The translations under genes were made by a program, and so were the position numbers. Source: Candidatus Nitrotoga sp. LAW (lineage in GTDB: Bacteria > Pseudomonadota > Gammaproteobacteria > Burkholderiales > Gallionellaceae). Taken from it: a DNA stretch of 51,168 nt. Below the pieces are notes generated by a model. That model worked only from the letters and a program-made list of their open reading frames with translations. It did no database searches and was not told the DNA's origin. Positions 15,850 through 27,416 of this stretch are shown piece after piece; position 1 is the stretch's first letter, and each line of letters opens with the position of its first letter. The stretch is taken from contig QFXI01000024.1 in NCBI GenBank assembly GCA_003402315.1, forward strand, positions 1-51,168. The letters run 5' to 3'.

Positions 15850-18536
15850 CCACCGCATCGACCCCGCGCAAATTACATCCAAAAAAACAGAGCAGCCGGA
15901 AAGCGCCCCTCAGCGAAGAAAAGAAACGGCTCATCGCGCGAGAAAAAGATGAGCCGGAATGGTCCAGTTGGGGGCCTTACTTGAGCGAACGCCAATGGGG
16001 AACGGTCCGTGAGGACTACAGCCCGCACGGTGAAGCCTGGGAACATTTCAGCCACGATCACGCACGCAGTCGCGCCTATCGCTGGGGTGAAGATGGCATC
16101 GCCGGGATCAGCGACAAATTCCAGCACTTGTGTCTGGGGCTGGCACTGTGGAACGAGCACGATCCGATTCTGAAAGAACGCCTGTTCGGGTTAACCAACA
16201 GTGAGGGCAACCACGGCGAAGATGTCAAAGAGCTGTATTACTACCTGGATGCAACACCGACTCACTCTTATCTGAAGATGCTCTACAAATATCCCCAGCG
16301 GGCGTACCCCTACGCATGGCTGGTGGAGGAAAACGGGCGGCGTGGCAAGGACATGCCGGAATTTGAATTGATCGATACCGGCGCCTTTGCCGATGACCGC
16401 TACTTCGATGTGTTCGTGGAATATGCCAAGGCCGACCCGCACGATATTCTGATGCGGGTTACCGCACACAATCGCGGCCCCCACGACGCACCGCTGCACA
16501 TTCTGCCGCAGATATGGTTCAGGAACGAGTGGGTATGGGATGGACAAACCGAGAAGCCGGAGATGTCAGTCTCTGAACAAGGGGACATCGTGTTGCAGCA
16601 TCCAAAATTGGGCACTTATTACTGCCACTTCGACGGCGCGCCTGAATTGCTGTTCTGCGATAACGAGACCAACGTGCAACGCCTGTATGGCATGACGGAT
16701 AAAGGTCACTTCAAGGATGCATTCCACGAGCACATCGTTCACGGCAACCCCCACGCCGTCAATCCGCTGCAAAGCGGCACCAAGGGAGCGGGACACTTCG
16801 TTTTTACCGTACCGGCACACGGCAAAATGGAAGTCTGTTTGCGTCTCACCCGCGCAGAGAACCAAAGCCCCTTCAACGATTTTGATTCTATTTTTAATTT
16901 GCGCCGGGCCGAGGCAGATGAATTTTATGCCGTGCTGCAAGCCGATATTGCTGACGAAGATGCGCGCCTGATTCAACGCCAAGCCTTTGCCGGCATGATC
17001 TGGAGCAAGCAGTTCTACCATATCGATGTCCCGAAATGGCAGAAAGGCGATCCGAACATGCCATCGCCACCGCCGGAACGTCGCAACGGACGCAACAATG
17101 AGTGGCAGCATCTGAACAACGCAGACATCATTTCGATGCCGGACAAGTGGGAATACCCCTGGTATGCCGCGTGGGATCTGGCTTTTCATTGCGTCACGCT
17201 AGCGGACATCGATCCGGTATTCGCCAAAAATCAACTCCTGCTGATGACACGCGTCTGGTACATGCACCCGAATGGGCAAATTCCCGCTTACGAATGGGCT
17301 TTCGGCGACGTAAATCCGCCGGTACATGCATGGGCTGTGTGGGAGGTATACAAAGCCGAGTGTGATACCAACAATGGCGATGGCGACCTGGATTTTCTTG
17401 AGCGCGAGTTGCACAAGCTGCTGCTGAACTTTACCTGGTGGGTCAATCGCAAGGATGCCGACGGACACAACGTGTTTCAGGGCGGCTTCCTCGGCCTGGA
17501 TAACATCGGCGTGTTCGACCGCAGTGCGCCGCTGCCCACTGGCGGTCATATCAACCAGGCCGACGGCACCAGCTGGATGGCCATGTATGCGCTCAACCTG
17601 ATGCGTATCGCACTCGAGTTAGCACAGCACAACCGCACCTATGAGGATATTGCCACCAAGTTTTTTGAGCACTTTCTGTACATTGCGCAGGCGATGAACA
17701 ACATCGGCGATCAGGGTGTCGGCCTGTGGGACGAGGAGGATCAATTTTTCTACGATGTGCTGCGCACCCCCGATGGCGGGATGATGCCGCTCAAGGTCCG
17801 TTCCATGGTGGGCCTCATCCCGCTTTATGCCGTAGAGATTCTGGAGCCGGAGATAATTGATCGGCTGCCGGATTTCAAACGGCGGCTGGAATGGTTCATG
17901 AAAAACCGTCCCGAATTGGCAGCGCTCGTCTCTCGCTGGCAGGAACCGGGACGGGGCAACCGTCACCTGCTTTCGCTGCTGCGCGGTCATCGCATGAAAG
18001 CATTGTTGAAGCGCATGCTGGACGAGACCGAATTCCTTTCCGACTATGGCATACGGTCGCTCTCGCGTGCCCATAAAGATGCGCCATACGTCTTCAGCTG
18101 CATCGACAATCCAATGAGCGTCAGTTACCAACCGGCCGAGTCGGAATCGGGCATGTTCGGCGGTAATTCCAACTGGCGCGGTCCGATCTGGTTTCCGGTC
18201 AATTATCTGTTGGTGACTTCGCTGCGTCGCTTCGCCGAATTTTATGGAGATGAATTCAAGATTGAATGTCCTACCGGTTCCGGAAACATGCTGTCCATTC
18301 ATGCCGTTGCCGACGAACTGGCGCTGCGCTTGACGCGCTTATTTAAACGCGATAGTTCAGGGCGGCGGCCGGTGTTCGGCGACCAAACCAAGTTTCAGGA
18401 AGACCCGCACTTCCGGGACTACATTTTGTTCCATGAGTATTTCCATGGCGACACCGGTCGCGGGGTGGGCGCCTCGCATCAAACCGGCTGGAGCGGCTTG
18501 GTGGCCAAACTGTTGCAACCGCACAAGCACGATTGA
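15846..18536 (+). CDS. Large glucosidase of the MGH1/GH63 type
   Basis: An 896-aa protein. After a basic N-terminal tail, WSSWGPYLSERQWGTVREDY and HDHARSRAYRWGEDGIAGI lead into the long (alpha/alpha)6-barrel region, with YPWYAAWDLAFHCVTLADID, GQIPAYEWAFGDVNPPVHAW and the late NSNWRGPIWFPVNYLL. These are hallmarks of MGH1-like GH63 proteins, which are predicted glucosidases acting on small alpha-glucosides such as mannosylglycerate/glucosylglycerate-type solutes or oligosaccharides. The true substrate cannot be read from sequence. It overlaps the debranching gene by ATGA and precedes the SDR gene by about 30 nt. Confidence 0.85.
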   Translation: MTTASTPRKLHPKKQSSRKAPLSEEKKRLIAREKDEPEWSSWGPYLSERQWGTVREDYSPHGEAWEHFSHDHARSRAYRWGEDGIAGISDKFQHLCLGLALWNEHDPILKERLFGLTNSEGNHGEDVKELYYYLDATPTHSYLKMLYKYPQRAYPYAWLVEENGRRGKDMPEFELIDTGAFADDRYFDVFVEYAKADPHDILMRVTAHNRGPHDAPLHILPQIWFRNEWVWDGQTEKPEMSVSEQGDIVLQHPKLGTYYCHFDGAPELLFCDNETNVQRLYGMTDKGHFKDAFHEHIVHGNPHAVNPLQSGTKGAGHFVFTVPAHGKMEVCLRLTRAENQSPFNDFDSIFNLRRAEADEFYAVLQADIADEDARLIQRQAFAGMIWSKQFYHIDVPKWQKGDPNMPSPPPERRNGRNNEWQHLNNADIISMPDKWEYPWYAAWDLAFHCVTLADIDPVFAKNQLLLMTRVWYMHPNGQIPAYEWAFGDVNPPVHAWAVWEVYKAECDTNNGDGDLDFLERELHKLLLNFTWWVNRKDADGHNVFQGGFLGLDNIGVFDRSAPLPTGGHINQADGTSWMAMYALNLMRIALELAQHNRTYEDIATKFFEHFLYIAQAMNNIGDQGVGLWDEEDQFFYDVLRTPDGGMMPLKVRSMVGLIPLYAVEILEPEIIDRLPDFKRRLEWFMKNRPELAALVSRWQEPGRGNRHLLSLLRGHRMKALLKRMLDETEFLSDYGIRSLSRAHKDAPYVFSCIDNPMSVSYQPAESESGMFGGNSNWRGPIWFPVNYLLVTSLRRFAEFYGDEFKIECPTGSGNMLSIHAVADELALRLTRLFKRDSSGRRPVFGDQTKFQEDPHFRDYILFHEYFHGDTGRGVGASHQTGWSGLVAKLLQPHKHD

Positions 18537-18569
18537 CTCAAATAAATCAAATATCAAATGGAGTCCGCA

Positions 18570-19421
18570 ATGAACGAAAACCAAGAACTGCCCGATGTCG
18601 TCATGCCACACCCACCGCACCGTAATCTGCTACGCGGGCAAAAAGCCCTGGTTACGGGGGCGAACTCCGGGATAGGCAGAAGTGTCGCTATTTACCTCGC
18701 ACAGGAAGGGGCTGACGTTGTAGTGAACTACGTCTCCGGCGAAGTGGCGGCAAACGAGGTAGTCAATGAAATCAAGTCCAAGGGCGGACACGCCATTGCC
18801 ATCAAGGCGGATGTATCGAAGGAAGATGAGGTACAAGCCATGTTCCGCCAGATGATCGCCGAGTTCGGCACGATTGATATTCTGGTGAATAACGCCGGAC
18901 TGCAAAGGGATGCGCCTATTGATGAAATGACACTGGATCAATGGAACACCGTGATCAACGTCAATTTGACCGGACAATTTCTGTGCGCGCGCGAGGCCAT
19001 CCGTGAATTCAAACGTCGCGGCGTGGTGCCGGGAATTTCCTGCGCCGCAGGCAAGATTATCAGCATGAGTTCGGTGCATGAAGTCATTCCCTGGGCAGGT
19101 CACGTCAATTATGCAGCCTCCAAGGGTGGCGTAATGCTAATGTCCAAGAGTATTGCCCAGGAAGTCGCGCCTTACCGTATTCGCGTCAATAGTGTCTGCC
19201 CCGGCGCCATCCGCACGCCGATCAATCGGTCGGCATGGGAGTCCCCCGAAGCTCACGAGGAGCTGATGAAACTGATTCCTTATAAGCGGATCGGTGAGCC
19301 TGAAGATATAGGGCGGGCCGTGGTGTGGCTGGCATCCGATGATGCCGATTACATCAATGGCATCAGCCTGTTTATCGACGGTGGCATGACGCTCTACCCC
19401 GGTTTTGCCGCTGGTGGTTGA
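18570..19421 (+). CDS. SDR oxidoreductase, glucose 1-dehydrogenase-like
   Basis: A 283-aa short-chain dehydrogenase. The NAD(P) motif TGANSGIG is near residue 32, the NAG motif is NNAGLQRD, and the catalytic Ser and Tyr-x3-Lys are in SMSSVHEVIPWAGHVNYAAS followed by KGG. The C-terminal end (DGGMTLYPGF) and overall pattern fit bacterial glucose 1-dehydrogenases, which oxidise glucose to gluconolactone. GGAG 7 nt before the ATG at 18570 favours that start over 18558. In this operon it could act on glucose released by the two upstream hydrolases. Confidence 0.85.
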   Translation: MNENQELPDVVMPHPPHRNLLRGQKALVTGANSGIGRSVAIYLAQEGADVVVNYVSGEVAANEVVNEIKSKGGHAIAIKADVSKEDEVQAMFRQMIAEFGTIDILVNNAGLQRDAPIDEMTLDQWNTVINVNLTGQFLCAREAIREFKRRGVVPGISCAAGKIISMSSVHEVIPWAGHVNYAASKGGVMLMSKSIAQEVAPYRIRVNSVCPGAIRTPINRSAWESPEAHEELMKLIPYKRIGEPEDIGRAVVWLASDDADYINGISLFIDGGMTLYPGFAAGG

Positions 19422-19423
19422 GC

Positions 19424-20248
19424 ATGACGATGCTCCATGCACTGCGGTCGCATTGGCCGGAATATCTGATGGAGGCGTGGGGACTGGGTGTCTTCATGGT
19501 CGTAGCCGGAGATGCGGTTATCTTGATGGAAGCTCCTGCATCGACGCTGCATGCGTTGATTCATGACGCTGATTTGCGTCGCGCCATCGTTGGCATTGCC
19601 ATGGGGTTGACCGCGATTGGCATTATCTATTCACCTTGGGGCAAGCAGTCCGGTGCGCACATCAACCCGGCTGTTACCCTGACTTTTCTGCGCTTGGGCA
19701 AGATCGCAAAATGGGATGCGTTGTTTTACATACTGGCGCAGTTTATTGGCGGCACGCTGGGTGTGCTGCTGGTGTTGTTTCTGTTTGGCGGCAACTTTGC
19801 GTTACCACCAGTCTCATATGTCAAAACGGTTCCGGGTCCGTCCGGATATTGGCTGGCCTTTGCTGCTGAATTGCTGATCTCACTGGTATTGATGCTGACG
19901 GTGCTGTTCTTTATGAACCGCCGAAATTTAAAACATCTGACCGGCCTCGCGGCGGGCGTGCTGGTGGCCCTGTTTATCACCTTTGAGGCGCCCCTGTCCG
20001 GTACGAGCATGAACCCGGCACGTAGTTTTGCCTCTGCGGTTCCTGGCGGAGATTGGACATTCCTGTGGATATATTTAAGCGCACCGTTTCTTGGCATGCT
20101 GGCAGCGGTCGAAATCTATCTTCTGCTTAAATTCAGCACGGCACGCATGTGTGCCAAGCTCGATCATGCTGAAGATCGGCGCTGCATTCATTGCGGCTAT
20201 GCCCCTCCTTTCACCGGAAAAAATTCAAATAAGAGGATGCAATTGTGA
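19424..20248 (+). CDS. MIP-family channel (aquaporin/glycerol facilitator-like)
   Basis: A 274-aa membrane protein with about six hydrophobic segments. Both NPA half-helix motifs are present: SGAHINPAVTLTFLRLGK and SGTSMNPARSFASAV. The residues around them suggest an aquaporin or aquaglyceroporin; selectivity cannot be decided here. The cytoplasmic tail ends in an unusual Cys/His stretch (RRCIHCGYAPPF) that could bind a metal. The ATG at 19424 lies 2 nt after the SDR stop. Its place in a sugar operon suggests movement of water or a small polyol during glucan breakdown. Confidence 0.87.
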   Translation: MTMLHALRSHWPEYLMEAWGLGVFMVVAGDAVILMEAPASTLHALIHDADLRRAIVGIAMGLTAIGIIYSPWGKQSGAHINPAVTLTFLRLGKIAKWDALFYILAQFIGGTLGVLLVLFLFGGNFALPPVSYVKTVPGPSGYWLAFAAELLISLVLMLTVLFFMNRRNLKHLTGLAAGVLVALFITFEAPLSGTSMNPARSFASAVPGGDWTFLWIYLSAPFLGMLAAVEIYLLLKFSTARMCAKLDHAEDRRCIHCGYAPPFTGKNSNKRMQL

Positions 20249-21696
20249 TTGTGCAAAATTATGACGCCATCATCATCGGTTCCGGTGCTGGCGGTTCGGC
20301 TACGGCCTATTCATTGGTGAACGCAGGAAAGCGGGTGCTGATGCTGGAAAAGGGCGGGCACTTGCCACGCGACGGCAGCACGCTCGACGTGCAGTGCGTC
20401 TTTAAGCATGGCACGTTCAAAAACAAGGAAACCTGGCAAGATAATCAACAGCATAGCTTTGTTCCAGATGAGTTCTACAACGTCGGCGGGAAGACTAAGT
20501 GGTATGGCGCCGCGTTGTTGCGTTTTTCTCCGCACGAATTTGAGCCGGATGCCGCTTTTCAATGTCTGGGCTGGCCGATCAGCTACGCAGATCTGGCACC
20601 ATATTACGATCAGGCAGAGGCACTGCTTGCGGTCAAGCACTTCGCCAATGAGCCATATCTGCAATGTCTCATCAATCGCATTGTTAAAAATGATCCCAGC
20701 TGGCAACCCCAACCCTTGCCGCTGGGATTAAAACATGAAATTCTTCAACATCCGCGCGAGGCGAAACACTTCGATGGTTTTGCCTCGCGCGGCAACTACA
20801 AAGCTGATGCGCAGGAAAATTTGCTGGTCCCGTTGCTGAATTCGGACCGATTCACGCTGCACATACACAAGGAAGCGGTCGGCTTGCTTGCTGCCGAGCA
20901 ATCACCGCAACGGATAATCGGTGTGCGTTGCGCTGATGGCTCCAACTATCACGCGCCCCATATTATCCTGGCCGCAGGTGCAATGAGTTCGCCCCGTTTG
21001 CTGCAAGATCATTTGGTGCAATCCGGACTCAACCGAACCTGGCCGTCTGCGCCACTTATCGGTGCTAACTTGAAACTCCACCTTAACAGCGCGTTGCTAG
21101 CGTTTTCCCCTTTTGTTAATCGCGATATATTGCGCAAGACCGCGATTATTTACAACCAGGCTTTCCCCCATAGCACCATACAGTGCCTCGGTTGGCTGGA
21201 TGGCGAGATACTCGCCACGCAACTGCCCGCACATGCTCCCCGTTTCGTGGCCAATGCCATGGGGAGGCGTGCCTATGGATTTTTCATCACCACGGAAGAT
21301 GGTTCAAGCACTGATAACCGTGTCGTGTCGAGAACCCAATCGGGGCAACGACCAATGCTCGATTACAGTATGGAACGCATCCCCGCTTCTGTGGCTGAAC
21401 ATCAATCGCTGCTCAAAGCATTCAAGCGCAGCCTGCTGCGTTCCGGATTGCTGGGCGCTTCCAAACCAATGGGCTTGGCGGGCACGGCACATGCGCTGGG
21501 CAGTATGGTAACGGGAGAGGATACTGAGACTTCCGTGGTGAATGCCAACGGCAGTGTCCATGGATTTCATGGACTTTACGTGGCCGATGGAAGCATCTTA
21601 CCGCGCTCCAGTCGTGTGAATCCGGCGCTCACTATTTACGCCTGGGGGCTGCGCCTCGGGGCGCATCTGGCAAACATATCAAGTGAGGCAGCATGA
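20245..21696 (+). CDS. GMC-family FAD-dependent oxidoreductase
   Basis: A 483-aa flavoprotein. The FAD motif IIIGSGAGGSATAYSL is at the N-terminus, ILAAGAMSSPRLL is the GMC middle signature, and the C-terminal active-site part is HALGSMVTGEDTETSVVN followed by GLYVADGSILPRSSRVNP and ALTIYAW. Such enzymes oxidise alcohols or sugars; here a sugar or sugar acid is likely from the neighbours. The GTG start overlaps the aquaporin stop (GTGA). It is the last gene of the five-gene operon. Confidence 0.87.
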   Translation: MIVQNYDAIIIGSGAGGSATAYSLVNAGKRVLMLEKGGHLPRDGSTLDVQCVFKHGTFKNKETWQDNQQHSFVPDEFYNVGGKTKWYGAALLRFSPHEFEPDAAFQCLGWPISYADLAPYYDQAEALLAVKHFANEPYLQCLINRIVKNDPSWQPQPLPLGLKHEILQHPREAKHFDGFASRGNYKADAQENLLVPLLNSDRFTLHIHKEAVGLLAAEQSPQRIIGVRCADGSNYHAPHIILAAGAMSSPRLLQDHLVQSGLNRTWPSAPLIGANLKLHLNSALLAFSPFVNRDILRKTAIIYNQAFPHSTIQCLGWLDGEILATQLPAHAPRFVANAMGRRAYGFFITTEDGSSTDNRVVSRTQSGQRPMLDYSMERIPASVAEHQSLLKAFKRSLLRSGLLGASKPMGLAGTAHALGSMVTGEDTETSVVNANGSVHGFHGLYVADGSILPRSSRVNPALTIYAWGLRLGAHLANISSEAA

Positions 21697-21745
21697 CATT
21701 AAAGGAAATCGCTTAAAATTCAGATTTCGTCATTCAGGCATTTTT

Positions 21746-22180
21746 TCAAAACGAAATATTTTTTCCGTTCACTAGGCTGTCAATGATCGGGCAACCGCAG
21801 CCGTCTTTTTCCCTACGGCAGGCGGAAATGAGCTTTTTCAGAGCAGATTCGATAGCGAGTAAATCCGCGAGTTTCTGTTCTACCATGTCAAGCTTTTTCT
21901 CGGCCAGCGCCTGCGTTTCCGCGCAGTGTTCACCTTCAGCCAACTGGAGTAGCAAGGTGATTTCTGTCAACGAAAATCCCAGCACCTGGGCACGCTTGAT
22001 GAACAGCAAGCGGTTCAGCTCTTCCTCACTATAGCGTCGAATCGAACCCGGGCTGCGTTGCGGCGTGCGCAGTAATTTCTCGCGCTGGTAATAACGGATG
22101 GTTTCCACATTAACACCGCCAGCACTGGCCAATTGGCCGATGGTCATTCCAGTTTCTAAATTCAGTGTTTGCAATTCCAT
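21746..22180 (-). CDS. merR: MerR mercury-responsive regulator
   Basis: A MerR-family activator of 144 aa from the start at 22180, chosen to match MerR length; an in-frame ATG lies at 22204. The winged helix is MTIGQLASAGGVNVETIRYY. The three Hg(II)-binding cysteines align with C82, C117 and C126 of the Tn501 protein: here C86 (EHCAETQ), C121 (SACRREK) and C130 (GCGCP), with identical spacing of 35 and 9. It is divergent from merT and shares the operator between them. It should repress mer without mercury and untwist the promoter when Hg(II) binds. Confidence 0.93.
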   Translation of the reverse strand: MELQTLNLETGMTIGQLASAGGVNVETIRYYQREKLLRTPQRSPGSIRRYSEEELNRLLFIKRAQVLGFSLTEITLLLQLAEGEHCAETQALAEKKLDMVEQKLADLLAIESALKKLISACRREKDGCGCPIIDSLVNGKNISF

Positions 22181-22209
22181 AAAACTTGCTTTGCTCGTTT
22201 TCATAAGAC

Positions 22210-22240
22210 TTGACTACGTAGTTGACTACGGGTTTAAGGT
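22210..22240 (+). promoter_or_regulatory. MerR-type mer promoter/operator
   Basis: The -35 box TTGACT (22210-22215) and -10 box TAAGGT (22235-22240) are separated by 19 bp, the overlong spacer that MerR activates by DNA distortion. The spacer holds a dyad CGTAG-TTGA-CTACG. It lies in the gap between divergent merR and merT. Confidence 0.9.
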
Positions 22241-22269
22241 TAGCACATCTTTAAGAAATGGAGGATCTC

Positions 22270-22620
22270 ATGTCTGAAACGAAAACTGGTCGCGGTGCGC
22301 TCTTCACAGGCGGCGTGGCTGCCATCCTAGCCTCGACCTGCTGCCTTGGGCCGCTGGTACTGATAACACTGGGATTCAGCGGTGCGTGGATCAGCAACCT
22401 GACTGTGTTGGAACCTTATCGACCGATTTTTCTCGGCGCAGCATTGGTGGCACTGTTCTTCGCTTGGCAACGCATTTATCGGCAAGATGCCACATGCAAG
22501 CCGGGTGAAGTTTGCGCCTTGCCACAGACCAAGCGCATTTACAGAATTACTTTCTGGGTCGTCGCGTTGCTGGTACTCGTTGCGCTGACCTTCCCTTATA
22601 TCGCACCACTTTTCTACTAA
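22270..22620 (+). CDS. merT: MerT mercuric ion transporter
   Basis: A 116-aa inner-membrane protein with three hydrophobic segments. The paired cysteines in the first segment (ASTCCLGPL, C24-C25) and a second pair on the cytoplasmic loop (C76 and C82 in DATCKPGEVCAL) are the Hg(II) relay of MerT. GGAGG just before the ATG at 22270 supports this start over an in-frame ATG at 22258. It would accept Hg(II) from MerP and pass it to MerA. Confidence 0.95.
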   Translation: MSETKTGRGALFTGGVAAILASTCCLGPLVLITLGFSGAWISNLTVLEPYRPIFLGAALVALFFAWQRIYRQDATCKPGEVCALPQTKRIYRITFWVVALLVLVALTFPYIAPLFY

Positions 22621-22632
22621 AGGAGTAATGAC

Positions 22633-24859
<2,227 letters not shown>

Positions 24860-24974
24860 ACTAAAACATGAACCATTCGATCGAATTCATTGGCCCAGTG
24901 CTTGACCGTGGAGATATCTCCAGAGCTTATCTTTCCCATATCGTCTCATTGACAAAGATAGACAGGGGGGCACC

Positions 24975-25289
24975 ATGACATTCAGAACCTTTACGCAACG
25001 TACGGCTATAGCATTCAGCCACATATTGGTTGCAACCGGCGTATTGGCCGCCCCGGTCACCTACCAACTTCGTGTGGATGGCCTGTCCTGCCCGTTCTGC
25101 GCCTACGGCATCGAGAAGAAGCTGGGCGCGCTTGCAGGTGTCGGGCGCGTTGAAACGCACATCAAGGACGGCGTCGTGATCGTCATCATGAAGGAGGGTT
25201 TTACGCTGGATGAAGCAACCGCAAAAAAGACGGTGAAAGAAGCCGGCTTTAGTCTGCGCAAGCTCGAACCGGCGCAGTCCGCCCCGTAA
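24975..25289 (+). CDS. Exported heavy-metal-associated (HMA) domain protein
   Basis: A 104-aa MerP-like protein. A signal peptide (ending about GVLAAPVT) precedes an HMA fold with the metal motif LSCPFCAYGIEKKL, where Phe replaces the usual small residue between the cysteines. It lies 115 nt after merA, in the same direction, and 24 nt before an outer-membrane barrel gene. It probably binds a soft metal ion in the periplasm; mercury is suggested by position, not by sequence. Confidence 0.8.
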   Translation: MTFRTFTQRTAIAFSHILVATGVLAAPVTYQLRVDGLSCPFCAYGIEKKLGALAGVGRVETHIKDGVVIVIMKEGFTLDEATAKKTVKEAGFSLRKLEPAQSAP

Positions 25290-25312
25290 GACGCACTGGA
25301 AGGGGAGGCGCA

Positions 25313-26206
25313 ATGAAGACAGTTATTAAGGCGGGCTTATCCATCCTGTGCGTATGGAGCGGAGCCGCCTGGAGCGCGCCCATCACCTTCAACACGGCAC
25401 TTCCGGTGCACGAGGGCGGTTATGTGCTGCGCGAGCAGTTCATGTACATGAAGATCGCGGACGATCTCACGCCTGCACAGCGCGACATGCGGGTTTCGGG
25501 TGTCATGTCGGTGCTCGGTTATGGCGTGACCCCAGACTTCGCGCTATTCGGCATGCTGCCATGGTTCGACAAACGGCTGGATATGACTATGGGCGGACAG
25601 GATCTCACCCGTCGTAAATCGGGCGTTGGCGATCTCACCTTGCTAGGCCGCTACACCGCTTACCAGTACGACGCGCCCGGGCGTACCTTGCGTATTGCGC
25701 CGTTCCTGGGCGTGAAGGCGCCGACCGGCGAGGATAGCGCCCGTGACGGTTTCGATCGACTGCCGCCTCAAGTCCAGCCTGGTTCAGGTTCGTGGGATGT
25801 GCTCGGCGGCGCTGTGCTCACCTACCAGACACTGGATTTTCAAATAGACAGCCAAGTGAGCTACAAAGCCAACCGTGAAGCCAACGGCTTCCGGGCCGGC
25901 GACGTTGCCGAACTCGACGGCTCGCTCCAGTACCGCCTGTGGCCGAGCAGTCTCGGAAACGGCATCCCCGCTTTTCTCTACGGAGTTCTCGAAGCCAACC
26001 TCATCCATTCGGCCAGGGACGACAGTGGCGGAATCGCCGATCCAAATTCGGGGGGAACCACACTGTTTATCACGCCCGGATTGCAATACGTCACCAGGAA
26101 ATGGATCGTCGAGGCCGGTGTGCAAATTCCTGTCGTGAAAAACCTCAACGGCACCGCGCTCAAGAACAATTACGTCTTTACCACCGGGTTCCGCATCAAC
26201 TTCTAA
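25313..26206 (+). CDS. Outer-membrane beta-barrel protein (MetA/phenol-degradation-like)
   Basis: A 297-aa exported protein with a cleavable signal peptide (GAAWSAPITF). The rest alternates short amphipathic beta strands and ends in the aromatic pattern YVFTTGFRINF typical of outer-membrane barrels. Stretches such as VMSVLGYGVTPDFALFGMLP and FLGVKAPTGED resemble the MetA-pathway/transporter barrel family. It sits between the HMA protein and the NHL propeller gene, so it could pass a metal or small molecule across the outer membrane. Confidence 0.72.
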   Translation: MKTVIKAGLSILCVWSGAAWSAPITFNTALPVHEGGYVLREQFMYMKIADDLTPAQRDMRVSGVMSVLGYGVTPDFALFGMLPWFDKRLDMTMGGQDLTRRKSGVGDLTLLGRYTAYQYDAPGRTLRIAPFLGVKAPTGEDSARDGFDRLPPQVQPGSGSWDVLGGAVLTYQTLDFQIDSQVSYKANREANGFRAGDVAELDGSLQYRLWPSSLGNGIPAFLYGVLEANLIHSARDDSGGIADPNSGGTTLFITPGLQYVTRKWIVEAGVQIPVVKNLNGTALKNNYVFTTGFRINF

Positions 26207-26218
26207 AGAAAATGAGAC

Positions 26219-27199
26219 ATGAAACTCAACACCGCCCTCAAGGTAGGCCGCAATATCATCATCGCAGTGGCGGCCGTCATGGTGGCCGGCTGGCTGGCGT
26301 TCGTGCCTTCGGCGAAGGAGGCGCCCTATGCGTTCGTGACCGCGTGGGGTGAAAAAGGCAGCGCTCCTGAGCAGTTCAACGATCCAACGGGAATCGCCGT
26401 AGCCGGTGACGAAGTATTTGTCTCAGATTCCCGCAACAACCGCATTCAGGTTTTCGATCTCGATGGTCATTTCAAACGCCAGTTTGGCTCGCCTGGCAAG
26501 GGGCCAGGCCAGCTCGGACGCCCGATGAATCTCACGATTCACGAAGGTGAGCTTTACGTCGCCGAGTACTTCAACGACCGAATCCAGGTGTTCAGCCTTG
26601 ATGGTCAGTCCATACGCCTTATTGGCAAATCGGGCAGTGGCCCCGGCGAATTCAACGCGCCGGGTGGAGTAGCAGTCGCATCCAATGGGGACCTGTTGGT
26701 CGCGGATTTCTACAATCAACGGATCCAGAACCTCAAGGCCGACGGCAACTTCGTGCGCCAATGGGGAACGACCGGCAAGATCGGCATCTGGGCGGGCGAG
26801 TTCAACTACCCCACGGATGTGGCCATCGGGCCCGATGGCACCCTCTACACGGCCGATGGTTACAATGATCGCATTCAGGCCTTCGGACCTGACGGAACAT
26901 TACAGCGCAAGTGGGGTGGCCCGTTCGCCATAAATATCTTCGGCCCGTTCAACGGCTGGTTCGCGACCGTAACCGGCGTGACCGTCGATCAAAAAGGGAA
27001 TGTATTTGCAGCTGATTTCTACAACAATCGGATTCAGAAGTTCGCCACTGACGGTACGTTCCTGACCCGCTTCGGCACGAAGGGAGGCGGTCCAGGCCAG
27101 TTTGATCATGCCATAGCCGTGGCAGTGGCCGACGATGGTACGGTGTTCACCGCCGATTTCGGCAACAACCGTATAGAAAAATGGCAACAGGGGAAGTGA
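26219..27199 (+). CDS. NHL-repeat beta-propeller protein, membrane-anchored
   Basis: A 326-aa protein. One N-terminal hydrophobic segment (IIIAVAAVMVAGWLAFV) is followed by six NHL blades, each ending in a variant of ADxxNxRIQxF (SDSRNNRIQVFD, AEYFNDRIQVFS, ADFYNQRIQNL, ADGYNDRIQAFG, ADFYNNRIQKFA, ADFGNNRIEKW). The propeller probably faces the periplasm and acts as a binding scaffold. Its gene is 12 nt after the barrel gene. No catalytic residues can be named. Confidence 0.85.
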   Translation: MKLNTALKVGRNIIIAVAAVMVAGWLAFVPSAKEAPYAFVTAWGEKGSAPEQFNDPTGIAVAGDEVFVSDSRNNRIQVFDLDGHFKRQFGSPGKGPGQLGRPMNLTIHEGELYVAEYFNDRIQVFSLDGQSIRLIGKSGSGPGEFNAPGGVAVASNGDLLVADFYNQRIQNLKADGNFVRQWGTTGKIGIWAGEFNYPTDVAIGPDGTLYTADGYNDRIQAFGPDGTLQRKWGGPFAINIFGPFNGWFATVTGVTVDQKGNVFAADFYNNRIQKFATDGTFLTRFGTKGGGPGQFDHAIAVAVADDGTVFTADFGNNRIEKWQQGK

Positions 27200-27202
27200 G
27201 AC

Positions 27203-27289
27203 ATGCATTGCCGCGACAGCACTGACGAGTTCGGCAACTGCCCGATCCCGTGCGCACTGGAAAGCAGTCTGGAAGAGGCATCCCGCTAA
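27203..27289 (+). CDS. Possible 28-residue cysteine-containing peptide
   Basis: An ATG 3 nt after the NHL stop opens MHCRDSTDEFGNCPIPCALE and ends at 27289. The three cysteines and the tight spacing to the NHL gene are suggestive of a small metal-binding peptide, but GTGAG is the only possible ribosome site and a chance frame is quite possible. Confidence 0.25.
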   Translation: MHCRDSTDEFGNCPIPCALESSLEEASR

Positions 27290-27416
27290 TGGTCAAGATC
27301 GAGTTGAAAGGGGCGTGTGGAAAATCTGTAATGTATCCAGGTTGCCGAACGACTAACAACCGTTACCCATTCCATTCTGGCGGGGTATCTATCACTAACA
27401 ACAAAGGAGAACAGCA

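Noticed and set aside
24910-24921. Palindrome GGAGATATCTCC upstream of the HMA gene
   Set aside because: Only 12 bp, near no clear promoter; too short to claim an operator.
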